This document shows positions 25,463 through 34,589 of a stretch of DNA of 64,000 bases, piece after piece. Origin of the DNA: Lachnospiraceae bacterium (lineage in GTDB: Bacteria; Bacteroidota; Bacteroidia; Bacteroidales; Muribaculaceae). Location: NCBI GenBank assembly GCA_023663655.1, contig JAMPGZ010000002.1:1-64000 (forward strand), in the 5' to 3' direction. The stretch's first letter is position 1. Every line of letters begins with the position of its first letter. Under the pieces are notes generated by a model. That model saw only the letters and a program-made list of their open reading frames with translations, was not told where the DNA came from and did no database searches. Both the position numbers and the translations under genes were made by a program.

Positions 25463-26710
25463 TTATTTAGCTTGCTTGGGTTTATTGGGCTTGCGGTTAA
25501 ACCGGCGTCCACCACCCGGTTTCTTGGCGCCTCCTGCCGGCTTGGAACGACGTCTCTCCGGACGATACTCCGGTGTTTCACCAAGTTCCACGGGCACCGC
25601 ATCCTTACGCACTTCATACTTGAGAAAACGCTCGATGCTGCCAAATTTCACCTGATCACGCTCGTTGACAAGCGTCACAGCCTTGCCGTCGGCGTTTGCT
25701 CGTGCCGTGCGCCCTATGCGGTGGATGTAGTCCTCAGCCTCACGCGGCACATCGTAATTCACCACCATCGATATGTCGTCAATGTCTATGCCTCGCGCAA
25801 GAATGTCGGTGGCTACAAGAACATCGATTCTGCCCGCACGGAAATCAAGCATCACCTTGTCGCGTTCATTCTGGTCAAGATCGGAGTGCATCTCGCCGGT
25901 CTTGATTTTGCTACGACGCAAGTCACGCGCCAGATCCCTCACGGCGAGCTTTGATGCCGAGAACACAATCACTCGTTTGGAATGATAAGTTTTGAGAAGA
26001 TATTTCAACAGCGGAGTCTTTTGCGGCTCATAGCACACGTATGCCGACTGGTCGATCTTCTCCGTCGGACGCGACACTGCGATCTTCACCTCTGCCGGAT
26101 TATTAAGGATAGCCTTCGCGAGCTGCTGGATTTTGGGAGGCATCGTTGCCGAAAACATCAATGTCTGTCGCGACTTGGGAAGTTGTTTCACAATCTGCAT
26201 GATGTCGTCATAAAATCCCATGTCGAGCATACGGTCAGCCTCGTCGAGAATGAAATAAGACACCTTCGACAAGTCCACATATCCCATGCTCAGATGGGCG
26301 AGCAATCTGCCTGGAGTGGCGATGACCACATCAGCGCCAAGTTTAAGTCCGCGTTGCTGTTGGGCGAATCCGGCACCGTCGGTACCGCCGTATATGGCGA
26401 CACTGTTGATCGGCACAAAATAGGCGAATCCCTCCATCTGGCGGTCTATCTGCTGAGCGAGTTCGCGCGTGGGAGCCATCACTATGCAATTGACCGCATC
26501 CTCCGGAACAGGCTCATCCACAAGGCGGTCAATAACCGGAAGCAGATAGGCGGCTGTCTTTCCCGTACCGGTCTGTGCCACCGCGATAAGGTCCTTTCCC
26601 TCAAGAATCACAGGGATCGCCTGTTCCTGAATGGGAGTGCATTCATTAAAGTTCATCGCGTCGAGCGCGTCAAGTATATCATCGCTAAGATCCAGCTCGT
26701 CAAATCTCAT
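25463..26710 (-). CDS. DEAD-box RNA helicase (RhlE-like)
   Basis: A 415-aa ATP-dependent RNA helicase. It contains the Q motif (FNECTPIQEQAIP), AQTGTGKTAA (I), PTRELAQQ (Ia), TPGRLL (Ib), DEADRMLDMGF (II), SAT (III), the C-terminal domain with ARGIDIDDISMVVNYDVP (V) and HRIGRTAR (VI), and a basic Gly/Lys/Arg tail (about 375-415) likely to bind RNA. It is transcribed from the palindromic divergent promoter shared with the TrmH-like gene. Confidence 0.95.
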   Translation of the reverse strand: MRFDELDLSDDILDALDAMNFNECTPIQEQAIPVILEGKDLIAVAQTGTGKTAAYLLPVIDRLVDEPVPEDAVNCIVMAPTRELAQQIDRQMEGFAYFVPINSVAIYGGTDGAGFAQQQRGLKLGADVVIATPGRLLAHLSMGYVDLSKVSYFILDEADRMLDMGFYDDIMQIVKQLPKSRQTLMFSATMPPKIQQLAKAILNNPAEVKIAVSRPTEKIDQSAYVCYEPQKTPLLKYLLKTYHSKRVIVFSASKLAVRDLARDLRRSKIKTGEMHSDLDQNERDKVMLDFRAGRIDVLVATDILARGIDIDDISMVVNYDVPREAEDYIHRIGRTARANADGKAVTLVNERDQVKFGSIERFLKYEVRKDAVPVELGETPEYRPERRRSKPAGGAKKPGGGRRFNRKPNKPKQAK

Positions 26711-26750
26711 ATATATCTATGTATTCTTCTTAAAATCTTTTCTACTACGA

Positions 26751-26790
26751 CAAAAGTACACAAAAATCACGAGATTTTTCACTACTTTTG
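26751..26790. promoter_or_regulatory. Palindromic divergent promoter (helicase / RNA methyltransferase)
   Basis: Two identical -7 elements, TACTTTTG, face outward: minus strand 26758-26751 for the helicase and plus strand 26783-26790 for the methyltransferase. Between them AAAAATC (26763-26769) and GATTTTT (26774-26780) form an inner inverted repeat, so the 40-bp block is nearly symmetrical. No -33 TTG is evident for either direction. Confidence 0.7.
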
Positions 26791-26794
26791 TGCC

Positions 26795-27325
26795 ATGAAC
26801 AAAAAGAAAACCATCTGGGAGCTCCATCGCTTGAGCGCCGAAGAGTTCAAACAGGCGCCTAAATTGCCGATAGCGGCGGTGCTCGACAACGTGAGAAGCC
26901 TGAGCAATGTAGGAGCGATATTGCGCACTTGCGACGCGTTTGCAATTGATAAAGTGATGCTGTGCGGTGTCACCGGGACACCACCGTCACCCGAAATTCA
27001 CAAGACAGCGCTCGGTGCGGAAGATTCGGTCGACTGGAGATATTATGAAAACACCCTTGATGCCTTGAAAGCGTTGAAAGAGGATGGCTACACGATATGT
27101 GCGCTTGAACAGGTAGCCGACAGCATATCACTCGAACAATTCAACCCGGAGCCAGGAAAAAAATATGCCATCGTAGCAGGACATGAGGTCAACGGAGTGG
27201 CGCAGGAAGTGGTCGATGCCGCCGACATCTGCCTCGAAATACCGCAGCACGGCACCAAGCACTCGCTCAATGTGTCGGTAAGCACAGCCATAGCCCTATG
27301 GCACTTGTTCTCAAAAATGATATAG
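26795..27325 (+). CDS. TrmH-family (SPOUT) RNA methyltransferase
   Basis: A 176-aa SPOUT-fold 2'-O-methyltransferase. It shows motif 1 (LDNVRSLSNVGAILRTCDAF), IVAGHEVNGV (motif 2) and IPQHGTKHSLNVSVSTAIALW (motif 3), together forming the SAM knot. The ATG lies 4 nt after a -7 element, so the message should be leaderless; a much longer in-frame open region upstream is antisense to the helicase and is not a start. The RNA target (tRNA or rRNA) cannot be told. Confidence 0.92.
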   Translation: MNKKKTIWELHRLSAEEFKQAPKLPIAAVLDNVRSLSNVGAILRTCDAFAIDKVMLCGVTGTPPSPEIHKTALGAEDSVDWRYYENTLDALKALKEDGYTICALEQVADSISLEQFNPEPGKKYAIVAGHEVNGVAQEVVDAADICLEIPQHGTKHSLNVSVSTAIALWHLFSKMI

Positions 27326-27349
27326 AGCCTGAGGCGTGACTTGCCCCAT

Positions 27350-28375
27350 TCAATCATGACGCGGCGACACTATGCCTACAAGCCGCTTTAAGCCCCACGC
27401 AACAGCCACGCTCAGCGTAAATGCCGTCAGAAAGGCACATCCCCAAGGCAGATCCACACAGTAATGTCGGCACACACGCCCGAGCAATCCTATGACCGAA
27501 ACGTGGACAAGATAAAACTCAAAGGAGATAGCCCCGAGCCACAACAAAACTCGCCACCGGAGAATACGTCCTGCCACGCCGGAAGAAAAATCGCCCACGG
27601 CAAAGGCAAGAATCACTCCGGCACATGGCAGCCAGAACAATGATGCCGTGGCATAGCCCTCAGGCACATACCGATACACCGCGAAAGCCGCGCACAACAA
27701 CGCTATCGCCGAAATTTCAACCGCTGTGGCACACACTGCCGACATAGCCGCTCCTTTAGAGTGTATCCACATAAAGAGCCGTGCCGTGCATATACCAAGG
27801 CAAAAATCAATCATCCGCAACGGCGGGAAAACATAAAGAAGCCAATTCACCCTATCCGCCGGCACCATCGGAACCACCATGACATAAAGCGCCGCAACTG
27901 CCATGACAGCAGCTAAAAGCACCATCCCCCTCATTCCGAACACTCCCCTCTTCAACCATGGAAAAGCGATGTAACAAAGCACCAGATCACTCAAAAACCA
28001 GCTCACCGCATTAGCACCGAAATAAACATCTTTCCACGGCACCCAACTCTGCAACAAAAGCAATGACAGCACGGTATTAAGCATGTCAAAACACCACGGC
28101 ACACATACAAACGCCAACAACAACGCCAACAGATGAACAGGATAAACACGCTTCATCCGCCTCAACATATAATCACCGTAGCCACCAGAAAGCGTCCTTC
28201 CCGAAAGCGACAGAACAAAACCGCTCAAAATAAAAAAGAAGCTCACACCGCAGTCGCCACCGGCATCCCAGAAGCCACTCCCATTCCACGAAAAATGAGA
28301 GACAAAAATGAGAAATATAAAAATAAATCTCAGCGACTCAAGCGCCCCTATATGTCTTACATCCGGCAATCCCAT
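27350..28375 (-). CDS. Acyltransferase family 3 membrane protein
   Basis: About 341 aa with some ten membrane segments, of the Acyltransferase_3 (OafA/WecH-like) family. Near the N terminus are ALESLRFIFIFLIFVSHFSW (catalytic-type His) and GVSFFFILSGFVLS, the family's hallmark. Members O-acylate cell-surface glycans, such as LPS or peptidoglycan sugars. I start at ATG 28375; a longer frame to 28432 would begin inside the 9-bp repeat array. It converges with the TrmH-like gene and diverges from the efflux operon. Confidence 0.85.
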   Translation of the reverse strand: MGLPDVRHIGALESLRFIFIFLIFVSHFSWNGSGFWDAGGDCGVSFFFILSGFVLSLSGRTLSGGYGDYMLRRMKRVYPVHLLALLLAFVCVPWCFDMLNTVLSLLLLQSWVPWKDVYFGANAVSWFLSDLVLCYIAFPWLKRGVFGMRGMVLLAAVMAVAALYVMVVPMVPADRVNWLLYVFPPLRMIDFCLGICTARLFMWIHSKGAAMSAVCATAVEISAIALLCAAFAVYRYVPEGYATASLFWLPCAGVILAFAVGDFSSGVAGRILRWRVLLWLGAISFEFYLVHVSVIGLLGRVCRHYCVDLPWGCAFLTAFTLSVAVAWGLKRLVGIVSPRHD

Positions 28376-28402
28376 ATCCACAAAGATACAAATAAATCTC
28401 CT

Positions 28403-28438
28403 TAATGTCTTTAAAGTCCTTAATATCTTCAAGGTCTC
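28403..28438 (+). repeat. Four tandem 9-bp units related to TAAAGTCCT
   Basis: Units at 28403, 28412, 28421 and 28430 match the array at 25415-25459. Here the array lies upstream of two divergent genes rather than after a stop codon. Confidence 0.7.
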
Positions 28439-28530
28439 GACTCTAAGTTAATATTCCTTAAATAAAGTTTCAACATAAAAACCGAAATTTCCCCAAGAGA
28501 GTTATTACTTAGACTAATGCTCTTTTATTT

Positions 28531-29949
28531 ATGAGACGACCCCATCTGATATGCCTGCTAATTGCTTCGGCATCACTATGCACAGCGAAAATCATCGCCG
28601 AGACCCCTCAGGGAAAATATCTGGACAAAGATATGCCCCGGCAATGGTCATATAACGAATACTTCACACAGAATATCCCCACCGATGATTATTGGTGGAA
28701 GACTTTCGACGACCCGCACCTTGACTCGCTTATCGCTGCCGGGGTCGACAACAACTACAACATCATCATGGCGGCTCACAGAATAAGAATAGCCGCACAG
28801 GCGGTCAACAGTTCAAGAGCGGCATACTTCCCCGACATAAATCTCAACGCCGGATGGCAGAAATCCCAATCATCAGGAGGCTTAGGTCCGAATTTGCAGG
28901 ATGCATCCGTGTCCGACAACTTCGCCCTCGGACTGAAAATGAACTGGGAGATAGACCTGTTTGGGAAAATAACACAAAAAGTCAAGGCAAGCAAAAGAGC
29001 CTACGATGCTACCGAAGCGGAATATGCCGGTGTCATGACCGCACTATGCGCCAACATAGCCAAGTCCTACATAACGCTGCGTATGTATCAAGCCGAATAC
29101 CAGGTGGCGATGGAGCATATACAGTCACAGGGAAAAATCCTGAAGATAGCCGAAGCACGACATGAGGCGGGGCTTGCCTCAATGCTCGATGTCACACAGG
29201 CTAAGACACTCTACTACTCGACTCAGGCATCTGTGCCCGGACTTGAATCGGCTATACACTCAACCATCAACTCCATCGCTATACTCACCGGGGTATATCC
29301 CGACTCGATATATTCTCAGCTCAATATTCCGCGACGGCTTCCCGACCACCGCCAGATAATCCCCATAGGTGTGCCCGCGCAACTGCTCCGCCGCCGCCCC
29401 GACATTGTTCAGGCTGAATCACAGCTCGCGCAATACGCCGCACAGCTCGGAATCGAGAAAAAAGATTTCCTCCCCACTCTGTCGCTCAACGCCTCGATAG
29501 GCACATCGGCTCGGGATGCCGGCGATCTGTTCAAGAAACAGACCCTCACCTACACCATTGCGCCCACCCTGAGCTGGACCATATTTGACGGCTTGGCTCG
29601 AAAAGCCGACGTCATATCGGCTCGGGAACAGATGGAAATAGGAATCGACAACTATAACCTCACGGTGATGAATGCCGTAGAGGAGGTCGACAATGCCATC
29701 GCATCCTACACCGCATCGCTGAAAAACATCGCCGTGCTGGAGGATGTAATCGAAAACAGCAACAAGTCGCTCGATCTTTCGCTCGACCTTTACAAGCGCG
29801 GGCTCAACCCATTCACTGATGTGGTCAACGCGCAATTGAACTGTCTGAACTACGAAAACTCCATTATAGAATCAAAAGGACGTGCCCTGTCATCGCTCAT
29901 CACTCTCTATGAAGCGCTCGGTGGTGGCTGGGATCCGAGCCAAATATAA
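28531..29949 (+). CDS. TolC/NodT-family outer-membrane efflux protein
   Basis: A 472-aa outer-membrane channel of a tripartite pump. It has an N-terminal signal peptide (cleavage near residue 22), the NodT-type segment DDYWWKTFDDPHLDSLIAAGVDNNYNI, two OEP repeats with RAAYFPDINL and KDFLPTLSLNA, and the characteristic RRRPDIVQAE and YKRGLNPFTDVVNAQ. Unlike many NodT members, I see no lipobox Cys. It is first of three co-directional genes with the membrane-fusion protein and RND pump. Confidence 0.92.
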   Translation: MRRPHLICLLIASASLCTAKIIAETPQGKYLDKDMPRQWSYNEYFTQNIPTDDYWWKTFDDPHLDSLIAAGVDNNYNIIMAAHRIRIAAQAVNSSRAAYFPDINLNAGWQKSQSSGGLGPNLQDASVSDNFALGLKMNWEIDLFGKITQKVKASKRAYDATEAEYAGVMTALCANIAKSYITLRMYQAEYQVAMEHIQSQGKILKIAEARHEAGLASMLDVTQAKTLYYSTQASVPGLESAIHSTINSIAILTGVYPDSIYSQLNIPRRLPDHRQIIPIGVPAQLLRRRPDIVQAESQLAQYAAQLGIEKKDFLPTLSLNASIGTSARDAGDLFKKQTLTYTIAPTLSWTIFDGLARKADVISAREQMEIGIDNYNLTVMNAVEEVDNAIASYTASLKNIAVLEDVIENSNKSLDLSLDLYKRGLNPFTDVVNAQLNCLNYENSIIESKGRALSSLITLYEALGGGWDPSQI

Positions 29950-29970
29950 CTTACCTAAACCTCATCGAAT

Positions 29971-31098
29971 ATGGCTAACGTCAAAGCATATAACTGCGCT
30001 ATCGCTCTCGCAACAGCACTGTCGATCGGCGCCTGCTCATCAAAGCATTCCGAATCACGCCTCGAAGAGATTCCCGAAATTCAAGTCGCGACTCCAGTCA
30101 TCGACTCAATCGTCATGTACAAAACCTATCCCGGATATGCCGGCGCCATAAGCTCTGCCCGAATTGTGGGACGAGTCAACGGAACCCTGCTCACTAAACA
30201 GTACTCCGGCGGCGACCTTGTGAAAAAAGGACAGGTGCTCTACACCATCGAGTCAGCTAAATATGCCGATGCAGTCAATCAAGCGAAAGCGGCGTTGAAC
30301 AAAGCCGAAAGCGACTATCAGTACGCGTCCAATCAATACAACGCCATGAAAAAAGCACTGGAAAGTGATGCCGTGGCACAGATTGAAGTAATCCAGGCGA
30401 AGAGCAACATGGAAGGGGCGCTCGCAGCGATCAACACTGCAAAAGCAGCGCTAAACACCGCAATAACCAATCTCGGCTACTGCACAGTGAAAGCACCTTT
30501 CACAGGACACATCGACAACGGCACTACCGACCCCGGAAACTATATCAACGGCGAGGGCTCGCCATTCCTCCTCGCCAATCTATATGACGACTCGATGATA
30601 AGCATTGAATTTGCCATCGAGGAGAACCAATATGAAAAAATCATGGGCGACATAAAGACCCCCATCGGACACGAGCTTTACGACAGCATCCCGCTGTCAT
30701 TCACCGAGCCGCTTGCCCGCACTTATGCCGGAAAACTAAGCTATGAGTCGCCCACGGTCGACAAGTCCACGGGAACAATCACTCTAAAGGTGCGTACCCC
30801 CAATCCCGACGGCGAGATACGCAACGGCATGTATGTCAACATCCATCTGCCATTCGGTGAAAACGACAAGGCTATTCTTGTAAAAGATGCCTCAATAGGC
30901 ACCGACCAGCTCGGAAAATATCTCTACGTGGTCAATGATTCCGGCACCGTGACCTACACACCAATTAAAATCGGCGACATATACAATGACTCGATGCGTG
31001 TGGTAACCGAAGGCATAAACCCCGACACCCGCTACGTCACATCGGCTCTGCTGCGTGTGCGCGACGGAATGACCGTCAAGCCGGTGCTCGAAAAATAA
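29971..31098 (+). CDS. RND efflux periplasmic adaptor (membrane fusion lipoprotein)
   Basis: A 375-aa protein with signal peptide and lipobox SIGAC (Cys22). The HlyD-like order is seen: a barrel-sandwich strand ARIVGRVNGTLLTKQYSGGDLVKKGQVLYTIE, a coiled-coil hairpin of Ala/Lys-rich helices (about 90-155), then GYCTVKAPFTGHIDNG and beta-barrel and membrane-proximal regions with KVRTPNPDGEIRNGMYVNI. It links the inner pump to the TolC-like channel; genes are spaced 21 and 36 bp. Confidence 0.94.
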   Translation: MANVKAYNCAIALATALSIGACSSKHSESRLEEIPEIQVATPVIDSIVMYKTYPGYAGAISSARIVGRVNGTLLTKQYSGGDLVKKGQVLYTIESAKYADAVNQAKAALNKAESDYQYASNQYNAMKKALESDAVAQIEVIQAKSNMEGALAAINTAKAALNTAITNLGYCTVKAPFTGHIDNGTTDPGNYINGEGSPFLLANLYDDSMISIEFAIEENQYEKIMGDIKTPIGHELYDSIPLSFTEPLARTYAGKLSYESPTVDKSTGTITLKVRTPNPDGEIRNGMYVNIHLPFGENDKAILVKDASIGTDQLGKYLYVVNDSGTVTYTPIKIGDIYNDSMRVVTEGINPDTRYVTSALLRVRDGMTVKPVLEK

Positions 31099-31134
31099 CA
31101 ACCCTCTTCGTTTCACCTGATGAATCTCTGAATT

Positions 31135-34100
31135 ATGTTTTCCAAATACTTCATCGACCGCCCTATATTTGCCACAGTGCTGGCGATTATCATGGTAATA
31201 GCGGGGCTTATCACCATACACACTCTGCCCGTTGCGCAGTACCCCGACATAACACCCCCCACCATTAGCGTAATGGCGTCATATCCCGGCGCCGATGCTA
31301 AAACTGTGGCACAGACAATAGGGGCGCCGGTTGAAGAGCAGATCAACGGAGTCGAGAATATGCTTTACATGAGCTCAAACTCCGGATCGGACGGAACCTA
31401 CAATCTCACCATCACCTTTGAACAGGGCACCGACATCGACCAGGCGGCGATAAACGTACAGAACCGACTTAACGCTGCCGAGGCGACACTGCCGACAGCC
31501 GTAAAGGAGCAAGGCATAACAGTGAATAAGGAATCGACCAACAATGTCCTGTTCTGCACGCTCGAAGGGGACAGCACGGGACGATACGACGCGCTGTACC
31601 TTACCAACTATGCCAATATCAACATCGTCAACTCCCTGTCGCGCGTGAAAGGCGTGGGCGGCGTGGAGGCTTTCGGCGGTGGCGACTACAGTATGCGTGT
31701 GTGGCTCGACCCCGAGCTTATGAGAGCGCGCGGTGTCACTCCTGCCGATGTGCGGGCTGCGATACAATCGCAGAATATGCAGGTGTCAGCCGGCGAGGTC
31801 GGTGCAGCTCCCAATCCTGCGGGAGGCGCGTTTGAATTCACAATCGTTTCGCAAGGAGAACTGTCGAAAGCCGACCAGTTTGCCGATATCATAATCCGCA
31901 GCGACGGAAACGGAATACTACGCCTTAAAGACATTGCCCGGGTGGATCTCGGAAGCATAAGCTACACGGCTAATACTCTCGTATCAGGCAAGCAAGCGGC
32001 ACTTCTCGGAGTGAAACAGCTTCCGGGAGCCAACGCACTCGACGTATCGAAAGGAGCCCGTGCCGAGCTCGAACGTCTCAGCCAATACTTCCCACCGGGT
32101 GTGAAATACAGAGTGGTGCTCGACACATCCGACTATGTGACCGCATCCATCGATGAAGTGCTCACCACATTCATCGAGACTTCACTCATCGTGCTCATCG
32201 TGATTCTGCTGTTCTTGCAGAATTGGAGAGCGGTGATAATACCCATGCTCACTATTCCGGTTTCGCTCATCGCCACTTTTGCGGTGATGAAAGTGATGGG
32301 ATTCACCATCAACACTTTGACTTTATTCGGACTTGTTCTGGCGATTGCGATAGTCGTCGACGACGCAATTGTAGTAGTTGAGGACTGTGCCCGCCTCGTC
32401 GACACAGGTAAACTATCGCGTCGCCAGGCCGCCGAAAAAGCGATGAATGAGCTCACCGGACCTGTTGTCGGCGAAGTGCTCGTGCTGCTGTCGGTATTCA
32501 TCCCCACGGCATTTGTCAGCGGAATAACAGGGCAGCTCTACAAGCAGTTCGCGCTCACAATCGCCGTCTCCACGGCATTCTCCGGGTTCAATGCCTTGAC
32601 GTTCACTCCGGCTATGTGCGCCCTGTTTCTCACTCCTCGCAACAAAAATTCCAAAAATCCCGTTTACCGCGTCTTCAACAAGGGATATGACGCTACCGAG
32701 AATTTCTACAAGCGGTGCGTATCCCGTATGCTCAACCATCCGGGACTCTCGCTGGGAGCATTCCTGATATTGGCGGCGGCAGGCGTGGCAGCATTCCTGA
32801 AATGGCCCACAAGCTACGTTCCTCAGGAAGACCAAGGCTACTTTGTGACCTCGGTGCAGCTACCTCAGGGAGCCTCCTTGGAAAGAACCGAAAAAGTGGT
32901 CAACGGACTGTCGGAAGAGATGCGGAAACGTCTGCCCGAAATCTCCGACGTGATGGCGATCTCAGGATTCTCCATGATGGGAGGAGGAGCATCGTCCAAC
33001 ATGGGCACCCTGCTCGTGGTCCTGAAGCCGTGGAAAGAACGCAAGGAGAAAAGTCAGAGCGTGTTTGCCCTCATCGACAGCGTCGACGCAATCGCCGCAT
33101 CCTATCAGGAAGCCATCACCTTCTCGGTCAATCCATCATCAATCCCGGGACTCGGAATGTCGTCAGGACTTGAGATGATGATACTCGACATAAACAACCA
33201 CGGAGCCGCAGAAATGAAGAAGGCCCTCCAGAGCATTGAGCAGGCTGTCAAAGACGAACCTAAGATAAAATCCATAACATCATTGTATCAAGGAACCGTA
33301 CCGCAATACAGCCTCAACATCGACCGCGACAAGGCTAAACTCCAAGGGCTCGAGATGAGCGACATCTTCTCGACACTCTCAGCCTATATGGGAGGCAACT
33401 ATGTCAACGACTTCAACGACTTCGGAAGAGTGTACCAAGTCACACTCATGGGCGATGACTCAGCACGCGGAAACATCGAGGATGTGACACGGCTCAGCGT
33501 GAGAAACTCCTCCGGAAAAATGGTTCCGTTCTCAGCTTTCACCACAATAGAGCCTACTATGGGCGAACCGTCGGCTGCACGCTACAATATGTATGGAGCT
33601 GCATCGCTCACAGCCAACCTCGCCGATGGCGTAAGCTCGTCCGACGGCATAAAAGCCATGGAAGAGCTCTTCAACCGCACCCTCGGCAACAACTACTCAT
33701 TCGCATGGACAGGAGAAGCCTATCAGGAAACCCAGTCAGGAACCACCATAACCGTAGTATTCATATTTGCCATCATAATGACTCTGCTCGTCCTCGCGGC
33801 ACAATATGAAAGCTGGACCGACCCCATCGCCGTAGTGCTCTCTATGCCCGTGGCAATCCTCGGAACAGTACTCGGATGTATGCTCATGGGAGAAAGCATA
33901 AGCATATACACCCAGATAGGATTGATACTGCTGCTGGGACTATCGGCGAAAAACGCCATCCTCATCGTGGAATATGCCTCCGACTTCCGAAAATCGGGCA
34001 CGCCCATACTCACCTCAGCCCTCAATGCCGGAGTAATACGCTTCCGACCCATCATGATGACAGCCCTCGCATTCATCTTCGGAGTAATGCCAATGATGTT

Positions 34101-34263
34101 TGCCACAGGTGCCGGAGCCGAAAGCCGCATATCGCTCGGCACGGCAGTCGTATTCGGAATGCTCCTCAACGCCATCATCGGCACCCTCTTCGTCCCCAAC
34201 TTCTGGGAACTCATGCAACGCCTACAAGAAAACTACCTCTCAAAAATCTTCAAAGAACAATAA
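31135..34263 (+). CDS. RND multidrug efflux pump (HAE1/AcrB family)
   Basis: A 1042-aa inner-membrane proton-driven transporter, normal length. It starts [24 protein letters not shown] and contains DIxPPTI, the proton-relay Asp pair in TM4 ([15 protein letters not shown]), [15 protein letters not shown] and the second half with [14 protein letters not shown] and [17 protein letters not shown]. Twelve hydrophobic segments fit the fold. It is the last gene of the pump operon; a 7-bp repeat array starts directly after its stop. Substrates cannot be told. Confidence 0.97.
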   Translation: MFSKYFIDRPIFATVLAIIMVIAGLITIHTLPVAQYPDITPPTISVMASYPGADAKTVAQTIGAPVEEQINGVENMLYMSSNSGSDGTYNLTITFEQGTDIDQAAINVQNRLNAAEATLPTAVKEQGITVNKESTNNVLFCTLEGDSTGRYDALYLTNYANINIVNSLSRVKGVGGVEAFGGGDYSMRVWLDPELMRARGVTPADVRAAIQSQNMQVSAGEVGAAPNPAGGAFEFTIVSQGELSKADQFADIIIRSDGNGILRLKDIARVDLGSISYTANTLVSGKQAALLGVKQLPGANALDVSKGARAELERLSQYFPPGVKYRVVLDTSDYVTASIDEVLTTFIETSLIVLIVILLFLQNWRAVIIPMLTIPVSLIATFAVMKVMGFTINTLTLFGLVLAIAIVVDDAIVVVEDCARLVDTGKLSRRQAAEKAMNELTGPVVGEVLVLLSVFIPTAFVSGITGQLYKQFALTIAVSTAFSGFNALTFTPAMCALFLTPRNKNSKNPVYRVFNKGYDATENFYKRCVSRMLNHPGLSLGAFLILAAAGVAAFLKWPTSYVPQEDQGYFVTSVQLPQGASLERTEKVVNGLSEEMRKRLPEISDVMAISGFSMMGGGASSNMGTLLVVLKPWKERKEKSQSVFALIDSVDAIAASYQEAITFSVNPSSIPGLGMSSGLEMMILDINNHGAAEMKKALQSIEQAVKDEPKIKSITSLYQGTVPQYSLNIDRDKAKLQGLEMSDIFSTLSAYMGGNYVNDFNDFGRVYQVTLMGDDSARGNIEDVTRLSVRNSSGKMVPFSAFTTIEPTMGEPSAARYNMYGAASLTANLADGVSSSDGIKAMEELFNRTLGNNYSFAWTGEAYQETQSGTTITVVFIFAIIMTLLVLAAQYESWTDPIAVVLSMPVAILGTVLGCMLMGESISIYTQIGLILLLGLSAKNAILIVEYASDFRKSGTPILTSALNAGVIRFRPIMMTALAFIFGVMPMMFATGAGAESRISLGTAVVFGMLLNAIIGTLFVPNFWELMQRLQENYLSKIFKEQ

Positions 34264-34333
34264 ATGGAAAATTGAGAATGGAGAATTGAGAATCGTGAAT
34301 CGTGAGTCGTGAGTCGAGAGTTGAGAGTTGAAC
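34264..34333 (+). repeat. Ten 7-bp units after the RND stop codon
   Basis: Ten imperfect heptamers (ATGGAAA, ATTGAGA, ATGGAGA, ATCGTGA, GTCGAGA, GTTGAGA types) begin at the base after the TAA at 34261-34263. The mirror array at 34506-34589 has the same unit on the other strand. Confidence 0.85.
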
Positions 34334-34505
34334 CGCCGGGGCGGTGATATTGTCTGAAGCCCCACACTCGCGTTTGCTCATGTGGGGGAGCGAGTATGGT
34401 GTTAGTAGAAAATGACGCAATTGAGCTTCGGAGATGCGATATATAACTGTAAATTGGCAGTTTACAGCTACTTGACATATCTAAAAAATGGAGGATTAAA
34501 AACAC
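34334..34505. other. Structured spacer between the two heptamer arrays
   Basis: No coding signal. Several hairpins are visible: ACCGCC/GGCGGT (34332-34345); CCCCACA (34360-34366) with TGTGGGG (34381-34387); and CTGTAAA/TTTACAG around a 7-nt loop (34447-34467). CTCGC (34367-34371) can also pair with GCGAG (34390-34394), which would make an H-type pseudoknot with the second stem. It lies between convergent genes and could be a bidirectional terminator or a small RNA. Confidence 0.45.
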
Positions 34506-34589
34506 TCAACTCTCCATTTTCAATTCTCCATTTTCAATTTTCCATTCTCCATTCTCCATTCTCCATTCTCCATTCTCAATTCTCAACCT
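34506..34589 (-). repeat. Twelve 7-bp units spanning the AddA-like stop codon
   Basis: Twelve heptamers (TCCATTC / TCAATTC on the plus strand; the minus strand reads the same purine-rich unit as 34264-34333). The array overlaps the last codons and stop (34576) of the helicase gene and extends downstream of it, so both convergent genes carry the same-sense array at their 3' ends. Confidence 0.85.

Noticed and set aside
25982..26794. N-terminal extension of the TrmH-like protein
   Set aside because: The extension is antisense to the DEAD helicase and lies upstream of the -7 element; the methyltransferase starts at 26795.
34264..34589. Possible CRISPR array
   Set aside because: Units are 7 bp in direct tandem without spacers, and no cas genes are present.
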